Source of the DNA: Marinobacter denitrificans | Lineage (GTDB): Bacteria > Pseudomonadota > Gammaproteobacteria > Pseudomonadales > Oleiphilaceae | DNA: 64,000 nt | Assembly (NCBI RefSeq): GCF_008795955.1 | Contig: NZ_VMHN01000003.1 | Coordinates: forward strand, 186,001 to 250,000 | Direction: 5' to 3' | Shown here: positions 37,001 through 50,808 of the stretch, piece by piece | Layout of the letters: each line of letters starts with the position of its first letter | Position numbering within the stretch: the stretch's first letter is position 1 | Notes under the pieces: generated by a model | What the model was told of the DNA's origin: nothing | Database searches by the model: none | What the model saw: the letters and a program-made list of their open reading frames with translations, nothing else | Program-made: the position numbers and the translations under genes

Positions 37001-38803
37001 GTGACTGAACTGAGCCGAATCCGTAACTTTTCGATCATCGCCCATATTGACCACGGTAAATCCACTCTGGCTGACCGGTTTATCCAGATCTGCGGCGGCC
37101 TCACGGAACGTGAAATGGCCGAGCAGGTGCTTGATTCCATGGATCTTGAGCGCGAACGCGGCATCACCATCAAGGCCCAGAGCGTCACTCTGAACTACAA
37201 GGCCCGGGACGGCCAGGAATACAAACTGAATTTCATCGATACCCCGGGTCATGTGGATTTCTCCTATGAAGTCTCGCGATCGCTATACGCCTGCGAGGGT
37301 GCGCTACTGGTGGTGGACGCCGGCCAGGGTGTCGAGGCCCAGTCCGTGGCCAACTGCTATACCGCTATCGAGCAGGGGCTGGAAGTGGTGCCGGTACTGA
37401 ACAAGATGGACCTTCCCCAGGCGGAGCCCGAACGGGTCGCCCAGGAAATCGAGGATATCATTGGTATTGCCGCCACCGAAGCGGTTCGCTGCAGTGCCAA
37501 GAGCGGTATTGGCGTGGAAGATGTGCTGGAAGATCTGATTGCCAAGATTCCGCCACCGAAGGGCGATCGCAGTGCACCGTTGCAGGCGCTGATTATTGAC
37601 TCCTGGTTCGATAATTACCTGGGAGTGGTGTCTCTGGTACGGGTAACCGAGGGCACCCTGAAAAAGGGTGACAAGATAGTCCTGAAGTCCACCGGCAAGG
37701 CCTGGAACGCGGACAAGGTGGGTATTTTCAACCCCAAGCCCAAAGATACGGATATTCTTGAAGCCGGGGACGTCGGCTTTGTGGTTGCCGGCATCAAGGA
37801 CATCCATGGTGCGCCAGTGGGCGACACCATAGTGCAGCAGAAAGGGTCGGACGATATCCCGATGCTGCCCGGTTTCAAGAAAGTGAAGCCCCAGGTCTAT
37901 GCCGGGCTGTTTCCAGTCAGTGCCGACGACTACAATGATTTCCGCGACGCACTGGAAAAACTGACGCTGAATGATGCCTCGCTGTTTTTTGAGCCTGAAA
38001 GCTCGGATGCACTCGGCTTCGGTTTCCGTTGTGGCTTCCTGGGCATGCTCCACATGGAAATTATCCAGGAGCGTCTGGAACGTGAATACGACATCGACCT
38101 GATTACCACCGCGCCGACAGTAATCTATGAAGTCGTTACCAAACAGGGTGAGACCCTGTCGGTAGACAATCCCTCCAGCCTGCCGGATATTGGTTCCATT
38201 GAGGAAATGCGGGAACCAATCGTTGAAGCCAACATTCTGGTGCCTCAGGAACACCTGGGGAATGTCATCAAGCTGTGCGAGGAAAAGCGCGGTATCCAGC
38301 AAAACATGCACTTCATGTCAACGCAGGTTCAGGTGACTTACGAGCTGCCGATGGCGGAAGTGGTTCTGGACTTTTTCGACCGTATCAAGTCTGCGAGCCG
38401 GGGTTTTGCGTCACTCGATTACCATTTTGTGCGCTTCCAGACAGCCAATCTGGTGAGGCTGGACGTGCTGATCAACGCTGAGCGCGTGGACGCTCTGGCG
38501 CTGATTGTGCATAAGGACCAGGCCCACTATAAGGGCCGCGCCCTGGTCGAGAAGATGAAAGAGCTGATTCCACGGCAGATGTTTGATATTGCCATCCAGG
38601 CCGCGATTGGCAACCAGGTGGTCTCCAGGGTAACCGTTAAAGCGCTTCGCAAGAACGTAACGGCCAAGTGTTACGGTGGCGACGTCAGCCGGAAGAAGAA
38701 ACTGCTGCAGAAGCAGAAAGAAGGTAAAAAACGCATGAAGCAGCTGGGTAATGTTGAGGTGCCTCAAGAAGCGTTCCTTGCCGTATTGAAAGTGGATAAC
38801 TAA
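37001..38803 (+). CDS. lepA: elongation factor 4 (LepA)
   Basis: Translational GTPase LepA (EF4), which acts on ribosomes during initiation and elongation under stress. It has about 600 residues. The GTPase region contains [14 protein letters not shown] (G1), [12 protein letters not shown] (G3) and NKMDLP (G4), and the LepA-specific C-terminal domain ends in basic repeats such as [16 protein letters not shown]. The start is either GTG at 37001 ([10 protein letters not shown]) or a TTG six bases upstream. I prefer GTG because family members start close to the SxIRNF segment. It precedes lepB by 11 bases, the conserved lepA-lepB pair. Confidence 0.95.
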   Translation: MTELSRIRNFSIIAHIDHGKSTLADRFIQICGGLTEREMAEQVLDSMDLERERGITIKAQSVTLNYKARDGQEYKLNFIDTPGHVDFSYEVSRSLYACEGALLVVDAGQGVEAQSVANCYTAIEQGLEVVPVLNKMDLPQAEPERVAQEIEDIIGIAATEAVRCSAKSGIGVEDVLEDLIAKIPPPKGDRSAPLQALIIDSWFDNYLGVVSLVRVTEGTLKKGDKIVLKSTGKAWNADKVGIFNPKPKDTDILEAGDVGFVVAGIKDIHGAPVGDTIVQQKGSDDIPMLPGFKKVKPQVYAGLFPVSADDYNDFRDALEKLTLNDASLFFEPESSDALGFGFRCGFLGMLHMEIIQERLEREYDIDLITTAPTVIYEVVTKQGETLSVDNPSSLPDIGSIEEMREPIVEANILVPQEHLGNVIKLCEEKRGIQQNMHFMSTQVQVTYELPMAEVVLDFFDRIKSASRGFASLDYHFVRFQTANLVRLDVLINAERVDALALIVHKDQAHYKGRALVEKMKELIPRQMFDIAIQAAIGNQVVSRVTVKALRKNVTAKCYGGDVSRKKKLLQKQKEGKKRMKQLGNVEVPQEAFLAVLKVDN

Positions 38804-38814
38804 AAGGCACCTGA

Positions 38815-39600
38815 ATGGATATTGATTTTCCCCTGGTTCTGGTAGTTCTGACGTTTGCAACCGGGCTGATCTGGCTGTTGGACAGACTTCTGCTTCGCAA
38901 GCGCAGGCTTGCAGCCGCAGGGTTGGCGCCAGGGGAGTACGAGGCCGACCAGGAACCCAAAGAACCCTACCTTGTTGACCTCAGCCGTTCCTTTTTTCCG
39001 GTCCTGGCGGTGGTTCTGGTTTTGCGTTCATTCCTGGTAGAGCCTTTCCAGATTCCCTCCGGATCCATGTTGCCCACCCTGGAAGTGGGGGACTTCATTC
39101 TGGTGAACAAGTATGCCTACGGCCTGAGACTACCCGTGGCCGGTACCAAGATACTGGAAGTGGATGACCCCGAACGCGGGGATGTCATCGTGTTCCGCTA
39201 TCCCGACGATGGCACCACCAACTACATCAAGCGGGTAGTGGGCCTTCCGGGAGACCGCATCCGTTACCAGGACCGGCAGCTATACATCAACGGCGAAAAA
39301 GTCGATTCCCGCTTTGTGGCACGGTTGCCACCGGCAGAGCTGCGACGTGAAACCCTTGGCGATACCCAGCACGACGTGTTCCTCACCCTGGGGCGAACGG
39401 GCCGCTCCGGTGAGGGTGAGTGGCTGGTGCCGGAAGGCGAATACTTCGTGATGGGTGATAACCGGGATAACAGCAATGACAGTCGCTATTGGGGCACGGT
39501 TCCTGATGAGATGGTTGTGGGCAAGGCATTTGCGATCTGGATGCACTGGCAATCACTGACCAGTCTGCCATCCTTTGATCGTGTGGGCGGCATAGAATAA
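38815..39600 (+). CDS. lepB: signal peptidase I
   Basis: Membrane protease that removes signal peptides. The 261 residues contain two N-terminal hydrophobic helices (about 6-22 and 60-72). The catalytic serine S84 is in the box QIPSGSMLPTL, and the lysine base K139 is in YIKRVVGLPGDRI. Conserved box E is MGDNRDNSNDSRYWG. It lies in the order lepA-lepB-DUF4845-rnc-era-recO-pdxJ, so processing of secreted proteins is co-encoded with RNase III and ribosome assembly genes. Confidence 0.96.
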   Translation: MDIDFPLVLVVLTFATGLIWLLDRLLLRKRRLAAAGLAPGEYEADQEPKEPYLVDLSRSFFPVLAVVLVLRSFLVEPFQIPSGSMLPTLEVGDFILVNKYAYGLRLPVAGTKILEVDDPERGDVIVFRYPDDGTTNYIKRVVGLPGDRIRYQDRQLYINGEKVDSRFVARLPPAELRRETLGDTQHDVFLTLGRTGRSGEGEWLVPEGEYFVMGDNRDNSNDSRYWGTVPDEMVVGKAFAIWMHWQSLTSLPSFDRVGGIE

Positions 39601-39629
39601 GTGGGTTGTAATTCAGGGGTGTCTCTATA

Positions 39630-40019
39630 ATGAAGAAAAACAGTCTTTCATCCATGCAAAAGCAGTCCGGTGCCTCGGCGCTGGTGATCATGATCATGGT
39701 GCTCTTCTTCGGTGGCCTGCTCACTCTGGTGATCAAGCTGGGGCCGGCCTACCTGGACGACATCACTATTCAGGAGGCGCTGGAAAGCCTTGAGGGCACC
39801 GAGGACCTCTCCAGCATGGGGCCCGCTCAGGTAAGAACCCTGATTAACAAGCGATTGAGCGTTAACAATGTAAGAGGCTTTGACGCGAAAAACATAACCG
39901 TGGAGAAAAACGGTGAGTTTGTGGTGATCAACGTGGACTATGAAGTCCGCAATAACCTCTTCCGTAACGTGGATACGGTTATCCACTTCCAACACGAGTA
40001 TGAGATGAAGGGCAAGTGA
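39630..40019 (+). CDS. DUF4845 small membrane protein
   Basis: A 129-residue protein with one hydrophobic segment (about 17-36, [20 protein letters not shown]) and a soluble tail of about 90 residues. It matches the DUF4845 family regularly found between lepB and rnc in gammaproteobacteria. The N-terminal half resembles a pilin-type leader, but no prepilin cleavage motif is obvious. Its stop overlaps the rnc start by four bases. Function is not known to me. Confidence 0.85.
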   Translation: MKKNSLSSMQKQSGASALVIMIMVLFFGGLLTLVIKLGPAYLDDITIQEALESLEGTEDLSSMGPAQVRTLINKRLSVNNVRGFDAKNITVEKNGEFVVINVDYEVRNNLFRNVDTVIHFQHEYEMKGK

Positions 40020-40705
40020 GTTCGCAACCGGATCTGGAACAGCTACAGCGACGTATCGGTTATCAGTTCAAGGTACCTGAGCGCCTGTTGCTGGCGCTTA
40101 CCCATCGCAGTTATGGCAACCAGAACAATGAGCGCCTGGAGTTTCTGGGCGACTCGATTGTCAATATGGTCATTGCGGAGCATCTTTACCTGCACTTTGA
40201 AAAAGCCCGGGAAGGACAACTGAGCCGACTGCGAGCCCGCATGGTCAAAGGTGTTACGCTGGCAGAAATCGGCCGTGAATTTGAACTGGGGAAATACCTC
40301 AGGCTGGGTTCCGGTGAGTTGAAAAGCGGTGGGTTTCGCCGCGAGTCCATCCTTGCCGACGGTGTGGAATCCATTATTGGTGCTATCTACCTGGACAGTG
40401 ACTTCCATACCTGTCGGGAGCAGATTCTACGCTGGTTTGACCAGCGCCTTAAACAACTGGACCTGCAGGATACCCAGAAAGATCCCAAAACCCGGCTGCA
40501 GGAATATCTGCAGTCACGGCAATTTCCGCTGCCGCGCTACGACGTCATTTCAGTGGATGGTGAAGCACACGCCCAGACGTTCCATGTTTCCTGTGCCATG
40601 CCATCACTGGATCGGAAAACCACCGGTACCGGCAACAGCCGCCGAATAGCCGAGCAGCAGGCCGCCCGCAATGCCCTCAAGCAACTGGGCGTGGAGAATG
40701 ATTGA
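40016..40705 (+). CDS. rnc: ribonuclease III
   Basis: dsRNA endonuclease for rRNA and mRNA processing. The 229-residue protein starts at a GTG overlapping the previous stop (GTGA). It has the signature [14 protein letters not shown], the second catalytic segment [14 protein letters not shown], and a C-terminal double-stranded-RNA-binding domain ([17 protein letters not shown] to the end). Its stop overlaps the era start, so DUF4845, rnc and era form a tightly coupled set. Confidence 0.96.
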   Translation: MSSQPDLEQLQRRIGYQFKVPERLLLALTHRSYGNQNNERLEFLGDSIVNMVIAEHLYLHFEKAREGQLSRLRARMVKGVTLAEIGREFELGKYLRLGSGELKSGGFRRESILADGVESIIGAIYLDSDFHTCREQILRWFDQRLKQLDLQDTQKDPKTRLQEYLQSRQFPLPRYDVISVDGEAHAQTFHVSCAMPSLDRKTTGTGNSRRIAEQQAARNALKQLGVEND

Positions 40706-41622
40706 TGAATGATGTTACCCGTCCTGAGAATCCGGACAGCCGTTGTGGTTTTGTGGCGATTGTTGGTCGGCCCAACGTGGGCAAGTCAACGCTGCTGAAC
40801 CATATTCTGGGCCAGAAGCTGAGCATTACCTCCCGCAAACCCCAGACCACGCGCCATCAGGTTCTGGGTATCAAGACCGAAGGCCCGGTTCAGGCTATCT
40901 ACGTGGATACACCGGGTATGCACGAGGAAGAACCCCGGGCCATCAACCGGTATATGAACAAGGCCGCAACCTCGGCGTTGAAGGATGTTGACGTGGCCGT
41001 GTTCGTGGTTGACCAGATGGCCTGGACCACAGCAGACGAAATGGTGCTGGAAAAGCTGAGCAGCCTGAAATGCCCGGTGATTCTTGCGGTGAACAAGGTG
41101 GACCGGATCGAGAATCGCGAGGCCTTGCTGCCCCACCTGGACATGCTGTCACGGAAACGGGATTTTGCCGAAATGATCCCCCTGTCTGCCCTGAAAGGCA
41201 TGAATCTGGAGCCCCTGGAGGAAGCGGTGGGGCGTTTCCTGCCCCAAAGCGTTCACTTCTATCCGGATGACCAGATCACCGATCGCAGCGAACGTTTTAT
41301 GGCCTCGGAGATGGTACGGGAGAAAATCACCCGGCAACTGGGCGCCGAGCTGCCGTATTCGGTGGCGGTTGAGATCGAGGAATTCCGCCGGGACGGCAAG
41401 ACCCTGCATATTTCCGCGTTGATTCTGGTGGAGCGCGAAGGCCAGAAGAAAATCATGATCGGTGACAAAGGCGAGCGACTGCGCCGTATTGGCCAGGAAG
41501 CCCGGGCAGACATGGAGCGGCTGTTCGACAGCAAGGTTATGCTACGGCTCTGGGTCAAGGTCAAGCGCGGCTGGGCCGATAGTGAGCGGGCCCTGAAAAG
41601 TCTTGGTATGAACGACTTCTGA
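40705..41622 (+). CDS. era: GTPase Era
   Basis: Ribosome-assembly GTPase binding 16S rRNA 3' end. The 305 residues contain [13 protein letters not shown] (G1), [10 protein letters not shown] (G3), NKVDRIEN (G4) and a C-terminal KH domain ([31 protein letters not shown]). The ATG at 40705 overlaps the rnc stop as TGATG and has GGAG upstream; a TTG codon just before it is the less likely start. recO follows seven bases after the stop. Confidence 0.96.
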   Translation: MNDVTRPENPDSRCGFVAIVGRPNVGKSTLLNHILGQKLSITSRKPQTTRHQVLGIKTEGPVQAIYVDTPGMHEEEPRAINRYMNKAATSALKDVDVAVFVVDQMAWTTADEMVLEKLSSLKCPVILAVNKVDRIENREALLPHLDMLSRKRDFAEMIPLSALKGMNLEPLEEAVGRFLPQSVHFYPDDQITDRSERFMASEMVREKITRQLGAELPYSVAVEIEEFRRDGKTLHISALILVEREGQKKIMIGDKGERLRRIGQEARADMERLFDSKVMLRLWVKVKRGWADSERALKSLGMNDF

Positions 41623-41629
41623 GGCGTTT

Positions 41630-42358
41630 ATGACAGGGCCAACACAACAGGAGCCCGCTTACGTCCTCCACCGCAGGCCATGGCGCGAAACCAGCTTGAT
41701 GGTGGATATCTTCTCTCTCAACGCCGGCCGGCTTACGGTCATTGCCCGTGGTGGTAACAGCGCCAAAAGCCCCCTTAAAGCACAGCTTCAGCCCTTCCAG
41801 CCTTTGCTGCTGGACTGGACTGGCCGCAGTGAGCTGAAGACGCTGACCCAGGCTGAGGTTCGTGGCGGGCCCCTGCTCAGGCGCACACTGTCGCTTTACA
41901 GCGGGCTCTATGTGAACGAACTATTGCAACGCCTGCTACCCCTGTCAGATCCCCATCCCCGTCTCTTCGCGTCCTATATCGACGTGCTTGCAGAACTGTC
42001 GGAAGCCAGTGATGTGGAGCCGGTTCTCCGGCGATTTGAACAATCCTTTGCCGCAGAGCTGGGCTATGACTTTGCCTGGGATCTGGCCACCGACACCGGC
42101 CTTGCGGTCGAGGCTGGTGAGTATTATTGCTATGATCCTGAGCAGGGAATAATGGCCACACCGTCGGCTGGTGTCAGGCTACAGAACCTTCCCGGCGCCA
42201 CATTGCTGGCGCTCGCTTCCGGAGATCTGGAATCAACAGAATGCCGACGTATTGCCAAGCGGGTGACCCGTGTACTGGTGGACTACCTTCTGCAGGGCCG
42301 GCCCCTCAACAGCCGAAGCCTGTTCAGTCATCATCGAGGAGAGCGCAATGAACCCTAG
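41630..42358 (+). CDS. recO: DNA repair protein RecO
   Basis: Recombination mediator that acts with RecR to load RecA on SSB-coated DNA. The 242-residue protein begins with an OB-fold region ([20 protein letters not shown], then RLTVIARGG) and continues as a helical domain with [17 protein letters not shown]. The zinc-cysteine cluster seen in some RecO proteins is not evident. Its 3' end overlaps pdxJ by 11 bases. Confidence 0.93.
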   Translation: MTGPTQQEPAYVLHRRPWRETSLMVDIFSLNAGRLTVIARGGNSAKSPLKAQLQPFQPLLLDWTGRSELKTLTQAEVRGGPLLRRTLSLYSGLYVNELLQRLLPLSDPHPRLFASYIDVLAELSEASDVEPVLRRFEQSFAAELGYDFAWDLATDTGLAVEAGEYYCYDPEQGIMATPSAGVRLQNLPGATLLALASGDLESTECRRIAKRVTRVLVDYLLQGRPLNSRSLFSHHRGERNEP

Positions 42359-43097
42359 CCCAACGAATCCCAGAGTACTGCTGGGCGTCAATATCGACCA
42401 TGTCGCAACGCTGCGCCAGGCCAGGGGCACGCGCTATCCCGATCCGGTTCAGGCGGCGATCCTTGCGGAAGAGGCCGGAGCCGATGGTATTACGATCCAT
42501 CCGCGGGAGGATCGCCGCCATATCCAGGACCGGGATGTGCTTCTGCTCAAGGAAATACTGACCACCAAGATGAATCTGGAAATGGCGGTTACAGATGCCA
42601 TGCTGGCGTTCGCTGAACAGGTGCGCCCCGAATGCGTATGCCTGGTACCGGAAAAACGCGAGGAGCTGACCACAGAGGGTGGGCTTGATGTGGAGGGCCA
42701 GGAAGCGCGGGTCGCCACGGCTTGTGAGCGGTTGGCCAGGATCGGTGCCGAAGTGTCCCTGTTTATCGATCCTGACGTGGCTCAGATTGATGCCGCTGTA
42801 AGGTGCGGTGCGCCAGTGGTGGAACTGCACACCGGCGAATACGCCGAAGCCGCTACACCAGACGCTGAAAATGCTGCGTTTGACAGCCTGGTAGCGGCTG
42901 TTGAATATGCCCGGAAGAAGGGTCTGATTGTGAACGCGGGCCATGGCCTGCATTACCACAACACCGAGCGGGTGGCAGCCATTTCTGGTATCAACGAACT
43001 CAATATTGGCCATGCCATTATTGCGAGGGCCGTCTTCACTGGCCTGAAAGAGGCTGTCAGAGACATGAAGGCGATCCTCGCAGGCGCCCGGCTATGA
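42348..43097 (+). CDS. pdxJ: pyridoxine 5'-phosphate synthase PdxJ
   Basis: Last step of the DXP-dependent vitamin B6 pathway: joins aminoacetone phosphate derivative and deoxyxylulose 5-phosphate. The TIM-barrel protein of 249 residues has the family motifs [31 protein letters not shown] and [11 protein letters not shown]. The ATG at 42348, with GAGGAGAG upstream, matches the family; an open frame to 42270 overlaps recO and is not. It ends a cluster that faces gacS on the other strand. Confidence 0.96.
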   Translation: MNPSPTNPRVLLGVNIDHVATLRQARGTRYPDPVQAAILAEEAGADGITIHPREDRRHIQDRDVLLLKEILTTKMNLEMAVTDAMLAFAEQVRPECVCLVPEKREELTTEGGLDVEGQEARVATACERLARIGAEVSLFIDPDVAQIDAAVRCGAPVVELHTGEYAEAATPDAENAAFDSLVAAVEYARKKGLIVNAGHGLHYHNTERVAAISGINELNIGHAIIARAVFTGLKEAVRDMKAILAGARL

Positions 43098-43115
43098 TCA
43101 GGCGCCGTTAACAGC

Positions 43116-45998
<2,883 letters not shown>

Positions 45999-46245
45999 AG
46001 AATGTTCCCGATTGACTGCACCGGCCGGATATCCGGCATTCTTCCCTGTCAGAATAGATGATTCCATCCACTCTGGCCGTGATGGCACCCCCGGATATAG
46101 CCCGCAGTCATGGATATAGCGAGAAGCTGTATTGGGAGGCAGCGGATATTCCGCGTATCATGCGAATCCGGAGTGTACCACAGGCTTGTGTAGTCGGCGT
46201 TAATGGCTGGCCGCGGGTTGCGGAAGATTTGAGGAAGGTAAAAGC

Positions 46246-47139
46246 ATGCATTTCCCGACCATAGAAGATTACGTAGGGCATACGCCTCTTGTAAGGCTGC
46301 AAAGGCTCCCCGGCGAGACCAGCAACGTGGTTCTGGCGAAGCTGGAAGGCAACAACCCGGCAGGCTCAGTGAAAGACCGCCCCGCGATCAGCATGATTCA
46401 GGAAGCGGAACGGCGCAATGAGATAGAACCTGGTGATACGCTCATTGAGGCAACCAGTGGCAATACCGGTATTGCCCTGGCAATGGCGGCGGCGATCAAG
46501 GGTTACCGGATGGTACTCATCATGCCCGAGAATGCGAGTGAAGAACGCCGGGCCTCGATGCGGGCTTACGGTGCCGAGATCATCAGTGTCAGTAAAGAAG
46601 GGGGCATGGAAAGCGCCCGCGACCTGGCGCAACAGATGGAGGCGGACGGCAAGGGCAAGGTGCTGGACCAGTTTGCCAACCCCGACAATCCACTGGCGCA
46701 CTACCGCACCACCGGCCCTGAAATCTGGGAGCAGACCGGCGGCAGGATTACCCACTTTGTCAGTTCCATGGGCACCACCGGTACCATAATGGGCGTCTCC
46801 AGGTACCTGAAGGAGCGCAACCCCGACATCCGGATTGTGGGCCTGCAGCCAAAAGAAGGCGCTTCCATACCCGGTATTCGCCGCTGGCCGGAAGCCTACC
46901 TGCCAAAAATCTACGAAGCCTCCCGGGTAGACTCTGTGCTGGATATTGGCCAGCAGGAAGCCGAAGACACCATGCGCGCACTGGCCAGTGAGGAAGGCAT
47001 CTTTTGTGGGGTTTCTTCCGGCGGTTCCATTGCCGCTGCATTGAAACTGTCAGCCCAGGTTGAAAACGCAGTGATCGTGGCCATTATCTGTGACCGGGGT
47101 GATCGTTACCTGTCTACCGGTGTTTTTCCCGGCGCCTGA
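46246..47139 (+). CDS. cysM: cysteine synthase B
   Basis: PLP-dependent O-acetylserine sulfhydrylase that can also use thiosulfate. The 297 residues include the PLP lysine K43 in [13 protein letters not shown], which has the CysM-type spacing, the [10 protein letters not shown] segment and a glycine-rich loop [19 protein letters not shown] ribosome site precedes the ATG. It is divergent from gacS and followed by rlmD. A placement beside rlmD, relA and mazG is also seen in pseudomonads. Confidence 0.94.
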   Translation: MHFPTIEDYVGHTPLVRLQRLPGETSNVVLAKLEGNNPAGSVKDRPAISMIQEAERRNEIEPGDTLIEATSGNTGIALAMAAAIKGYRMVLIMPENASEERRASMRAYGAEIISVSKEGGMESARDLAQQMEADGKGKVLDQFANPDNPLAHYRTTGPEIWEQTGGRITHFVSSMGTTGTIMGVSRYLKERNPDIRIVGLQPKEGASIPGIRRWPEAYLPKIYEASRVDSVLDIGQQEAEDTMRALASEEGIFCGVSSGGSIAAALKLSAQVENAVIVAIICDRGDRYLSTGVFPGA

Positions 47140-47174
47140 ATTTACCAAGACCAGATTCCAGCAAGAGATGTTCT

Positions 47175-48512
47175 ATGAGCAGAAGACGCAGGAAGGCCCT
47201 GCCTACCGAGCCGGTACGTTGTGTGATTGAAACCCTGAGCCACGATGGCCGCGGCATTGCCCGTGATAATGGCAAGGCGCAATTTGTTGACGGAGCGCTG
47301 CCCGGTGAGACGGTGATGGCAAAAGTGATCAGCTCTCGCAGCAAGTTTGACGAACTGCGGACCCTGGAGGTGCTGGAAGCCGGAGGTGCCCGGATCACAC
47401 CGCCATGCGAGTTTGCAGATCTGTGCGGAGGCTGCAGCCTGCAGCACATGGACAGCGATGCCCAGATCCGGTTCAAGGAAGACACCCTGAGGGAGCACTT
47501 TGCTCACTTCGGGGGCATTGAGCCAGAGGAATGGGTCCCCCCTATGCGCTCACCCGCACTCGGTTATCGCCGCAAGGCCCGCCTGGGAGTGAAATATGTG
47601 GCGGCACGGGAGTCTGTGCTGGTGGGGTTTCGTGAAAAGCGCAACAGCTTCCTCACGGATATCGATCGCTGTGTGGTTCTGGACCCGCGTATTGGTGACC
47701 GCATTACGCCGCTGCGGGAAATGCTCCATGGCCTGGAGGCCTACCGTCGCATTCCCCAGGTAGAGGTCGCCTGTGGAGACCAGGAGGCGGCGATGGTATT
47801 CCGCAATATGGACCCTTTGAGCGAGGCAGATACGGCCACGCTGATCCGCTTCGGTCAGGCCCATGAATTGCATATCTATCTGCAGCCGAAGGGGCCGGAT
47901 ACGGTGTACCGGATATGGCCCGAAGCCGGCGAAGAACGACTGTCCTACCAGATGGAAGAGTTTGACCTCACCATGAAGTTTCATCCCATGGACTTTACTC
48001 AGGTCAATGCAGGGATAAATCGCACCATGGTACACAGGGCCGTGGAATGGCTGGATATCCAGCCAGAGGAGCGGGTGCTCGATCTGTTCTGCGGGCTGGG
48101 GAATTTCACCCTGCCATTGGCCCGCCGTGCCGCACAGGTCGTTGGTGTGGAGGGTGACGAATCCATGGTGGTTCGGGGCCGGGAGAACGCGGAACTCAAC
48201 GGGCTATCGAATGTCGCATTCCACGGCGCTGACTTGCAGGCAGATTTCACCGCGCAGCCGTGGGCGGCTGAAGGGTTTGACAAGATTCTGATCGATCCGC
48301 CCCGTTCCGGAGCCCAGGAAGTGTGTGAGTACCTGACGGCCTTCGGGGCCCGGCGGATTGTATACGTTTCCTGTAACCCGGCCACACTGGCACGGGATGC
48401 AGGCGTGATGGTGCGCAATGGCTACCGGCTGGTGCGGGCGGGGGTCATGGATATGTTTCCCCACACCACGCACGTTGAGTCCATGGCCATGTTCGAGCGC
48501 GTGGATAACTGA
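47175..48512 (+). CDS. rlmD: 23S rRNA (uracil-1939-C5)-methyltransferase RlmD
   Basis: SAM-dependent RNA methyltransferase (former RumA). The 445-residue protein has an N-terminal TRAM domain (about 11-70) and an Fe-S cluster cysteine set C78, C84, C87 ([10 protein letters not shown]) plus C166. The Rossmann domain contains [15 protein letters not shown], and the catalytic cysteine lies in [11 protein letters not shown]. It lies between cysM and relA; relA starts 58 bases later. Confidence 0.95.
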   Translation: MSRRRRKALPTEPVRCVIETLSHDGRGIARDNGKAQFVDGALPGETVMAKVISSRSKFDELRTLEVLEAGGARITPPCEFADLCGGCSLQHMDSDAQIRFKEDTLREHFAHFGGIEPEEWVPPMRSPALGYRRKARLGVKYVAARESVLVGFREKRNSFLTDIDRCVVLDPRIGDRITPLREMLHGLEAYRRIPQVEVACGDQEAAMVFRNMDPLSEADTATLIRFGQAHELHIYLQPKGPDTVYRIWPEAGEERLSYQMEEFDLTMKFHPMDFTQVNAGINRTMVHRAVEWLDIQPEERVLDLFCGLGNFTLPLARRAAQVVGVEGDESMVVRGRENAELNGLSNVAFHGADLQADFTAQPWAAEGFDKILIDPPRSGAQEVCEYLTAFGARRIVYVSCNPATLARDAGVMVRNGYRLVRAGVMDMFPHTTHVESMAMFERVDN

Positions 48513-48570
48513 TGAATCTCGGTGCCGGTCACGGATGGCCGGGTAAACAACCAGGAAGAACAAGAGCGAT

Positions 48571-50808
48571 ATGGTAAAAGTTCGCGAAGATTACGCAGTG
48601 ACGGGCGATGGCCAGGTAGATATCGAACGCTGGGTTCGCCAGATCGAGTCACAGACGCATCTGGAAAACGCCGAACAGTTCCGGCGTGCCTGTGAAAAGG
48701 CGGCAGCCATCGATTTTGAGGCAGTGCGTGAAGACCGGGTGTGGGCCCCCGGCTCCAGCAGCTTCCGTACCGGCATAGAGATGGCCCAGGTACTGGTGGA
48801 GTTGCACCTCGACCAGACCAGCCTGGTAGCCGCGATTCTGTACCGGGCCGTGCGGGAAGAGCGTATTCCCCTCGAGGAAATCCGTAAGGAATTCGGTGAC
48901 GAAGTGGCCGGGCTGATTGACGGCGTGCAGCAGATGGCCGCCATATCGTCCATTCACCACCCTCTCAAGGGCAATGTGCTTGGCCAGACCGAAGGCCAGC
49001 TCGACAACGTTCGCAAGATGCTCGTTACCATGATTGATGACGTCCGGGTGGCGTTGATCAAGCTTGCTGAGCGAACCTGCGCCATCCGCGCCGTGAAGAA
49101 CGCGTCCGAAGAAAAACGTATGCGCGTTGCCCGCGAAGTCTTCGACATCTACGCACCGCTGGCGCACCGGCTGGGTATTGGTCATATCAAGTGGGAGCTG
49201 GAAGACCTTTCTTTCCGCTATCTGCATGAGTCGGCCTACAAAAAGATTGCCAAACTGCTGGACGAAAAGCGGCTGGACCGTGAAAGCTACATCAAGCGCG
49301 TGATCACCGCCCTGAAAAATGAGCTGGGCGCTTCCGGTATAGAAGGAGAGCTGTCAGGGCGCGCCAAGCATATTTACAGCATCTGGCGGAAGATGAGGCG
49401 CAAGGGTATCGATTTTTCCCAGGTCTATGATGTGCGAGCGGTGCGGATACTGGTGCCGGCCGTACGTGACTGCTATGCCGCGCTCGGTATTGTGCACACG
49501 CTCTGGCGCCACATTCCCAACGAATTTGACGACTACATTGCCAACCCCAAGGAAAACGGCTATCAGTCCCTTCATACCGCAGTGATTGGGCCGGAAGGCA
49601 AGGTAATGGAAGTCCAGATCCGCACCCATGCCATGCATGAGGAAGCCGAGCTGGGGGTCTGTGCGCATTGGCTGTACAAGGGCATGGACAAGGGCAACCG
49701 TTCCGTTGGTTATGATGCCAAGATCAACTGGCTGCGCCAGGTTCTGGAATGGCAGGAAGAACTGGGCGATCTGTCGGGTCTGGCGGATCACCTGAAATCG
49801 GACGTCGCCTCCGACCGGGTGTATGTGTTCACGCCGGAAGGACACGTGGTCGACCTGCCCCAGGGCGCCACACCCGTGGACTTTGCCTATCGCGTGCATA
49901 CCGAAATAGGTCACGCCTGCCGGGGCGCGAAGGTGAACAGTCGCATTGTGCCACTGACCTATCCCCTGAAGACAGGCGACCAGATTTCCATTCTCACGTC
50001 CAATAACCAGGCACCGAGCCGGGACTGGCTGAACCCCAGCCTGGGCTATATTCAGACCTCCCGCGCCCGGGCCAAGGTGACCCACTGGTTCAAACAGCAG
50101 GACCGTGACCGCAACATCGTTGACGGGCGCGCCATCCTGGAGGATGAATTCAGGCGACTGTCACTTTATGAGGTGGATCTGAACGATCTGGCGCGAAAAG
50201 TGAACTACCAGGGGGCAGAGGATATGTTTGCGGCGGTGGGAGCCGGTGACCTTCGCCCCACCCATGTCGCCAACATTGCCCAGCAGATGCTGGAACCCAA
50301 ATCGGAACAGCTCGATCTGAAGCTCAGCGCACTGAGGCGCAAACCCTACGATACCGAATCGGACATCCAGATCCGGGGCGTGGGCAAGCTCAAGACACAG
50401 GTCGCAAAATGCTGCAAGCCGCTGCCCGGCGATCCAATCGGTGGCTACATTACGGTTGGCCGTGGGGTAACGGTTCATCGGCAGGACTGCATTACCTTTC
50501 TCAGCCTCAAGGAGTTCGAGCCCAACCGGATTATCGAAGTAAGCTGGGGCGGACAGCCCGTTGCCGTTTATCCGGTGGATGTGGAAATAGAGGCATACGA
50601 TCGTTCCGGATTGCTGCGGGATATCACCCAGGTGCTGTCCTCGTCCAAGAGTGATGTGCTGTCGCTGAATACCATGTCCAACAAGGATGAGAATACGGCG
50701 ACCATGACGGTGACGGTGGAGATCTCCAGCCTCGACCAGCTGGCCCGGTTACTGGCACAGATCCGCAACCTGCCCAACATCATCGACGTCAGGCGCAAAC
50801 GTTCATGA
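48571..50808 (+). CDS. relA: GTP pyrophosphokinase RelA
   Basis: Ribosome-associated (p)ppGpp synthetase activated by uncharged tRNA. The 745 residues contain an inactive hydrolase-like domain: the HD metal site is replaced, reading LYRAVREERIP. The synthetase domain has the RelA-type EFDD and YQSLHTAV. TGS (VYVFTPEGHVVDLPQGATPVDF, given in part) and a C-terminal ACT domain (EIEAYDRSGLLRDITQVL) complete it. Its stop overlaps the mazG start by four bases. The paired relA-mazG arrangement links alarmone synthesis with a nucleotide pyrophosphatase that can affect stringent control. Confidence 0.95.
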   Translation: MVKVREDYAVTGDGQVDIERWVRQIESQTHLENAEQFRRACEKAAAIDFEAVREDRVWAPGSSSFRTGIEMAQVLVELHLDQTSLVAAILYRAVREERIPLEEIRKEFGDEVAGLIDGVQQMAAISSIHHPLKGNVLGQTEGQLDNVRKMLVTMIDDVRVALIKLAERTCAIRAVKNASEEKRMRVAREVFDIYAPLAHRLGIGHIKWELEDLSFRYLHESAYKKIAKLLDEKRLDRESYIKRVITALKNELGASGIEGELSGRAKHIYSIWRKMRRKGIDFSQVYDVRAVRILVPAVRDCYAALGIVHTLWRHIPNEFDDYIANPKENGYQSLHTAVIGPEGKVMEVQIRTHAMHEEAELGVCAHWLYKGMDKGNRSVGYDAKINWLRQVLEWQEELGDLSGLADHLKSDVASDRVYVFTPEGHVVDLPQGATPVDFAYRVHTEIGHACRGAKVNSRIVPLTYPLKTGDQISILTSNNQAPSRDWLNPSLGYIQTSRARAKVTHWFKQQDRDRNIVDGRAILEDEFRRLSLYEVDLNDLARKVNYQGAEDMFAAVGAGDLRPTHVANIAQQMLEPKSEQLDLKLSALRRKPYDTESDIQIRGVGKLKTQVAKCCKPLPGDPIGGYITVGRGVTVHRQDCITFLSLKEFEPNRIIEVSWGGQPVAVYPVDVEIEAYDRSGLLRDITQVLSSSKSDVLSLNTMSNKDENTATMTVTVEISSLDQLARLLAQIRNLPNIIDVRRKRS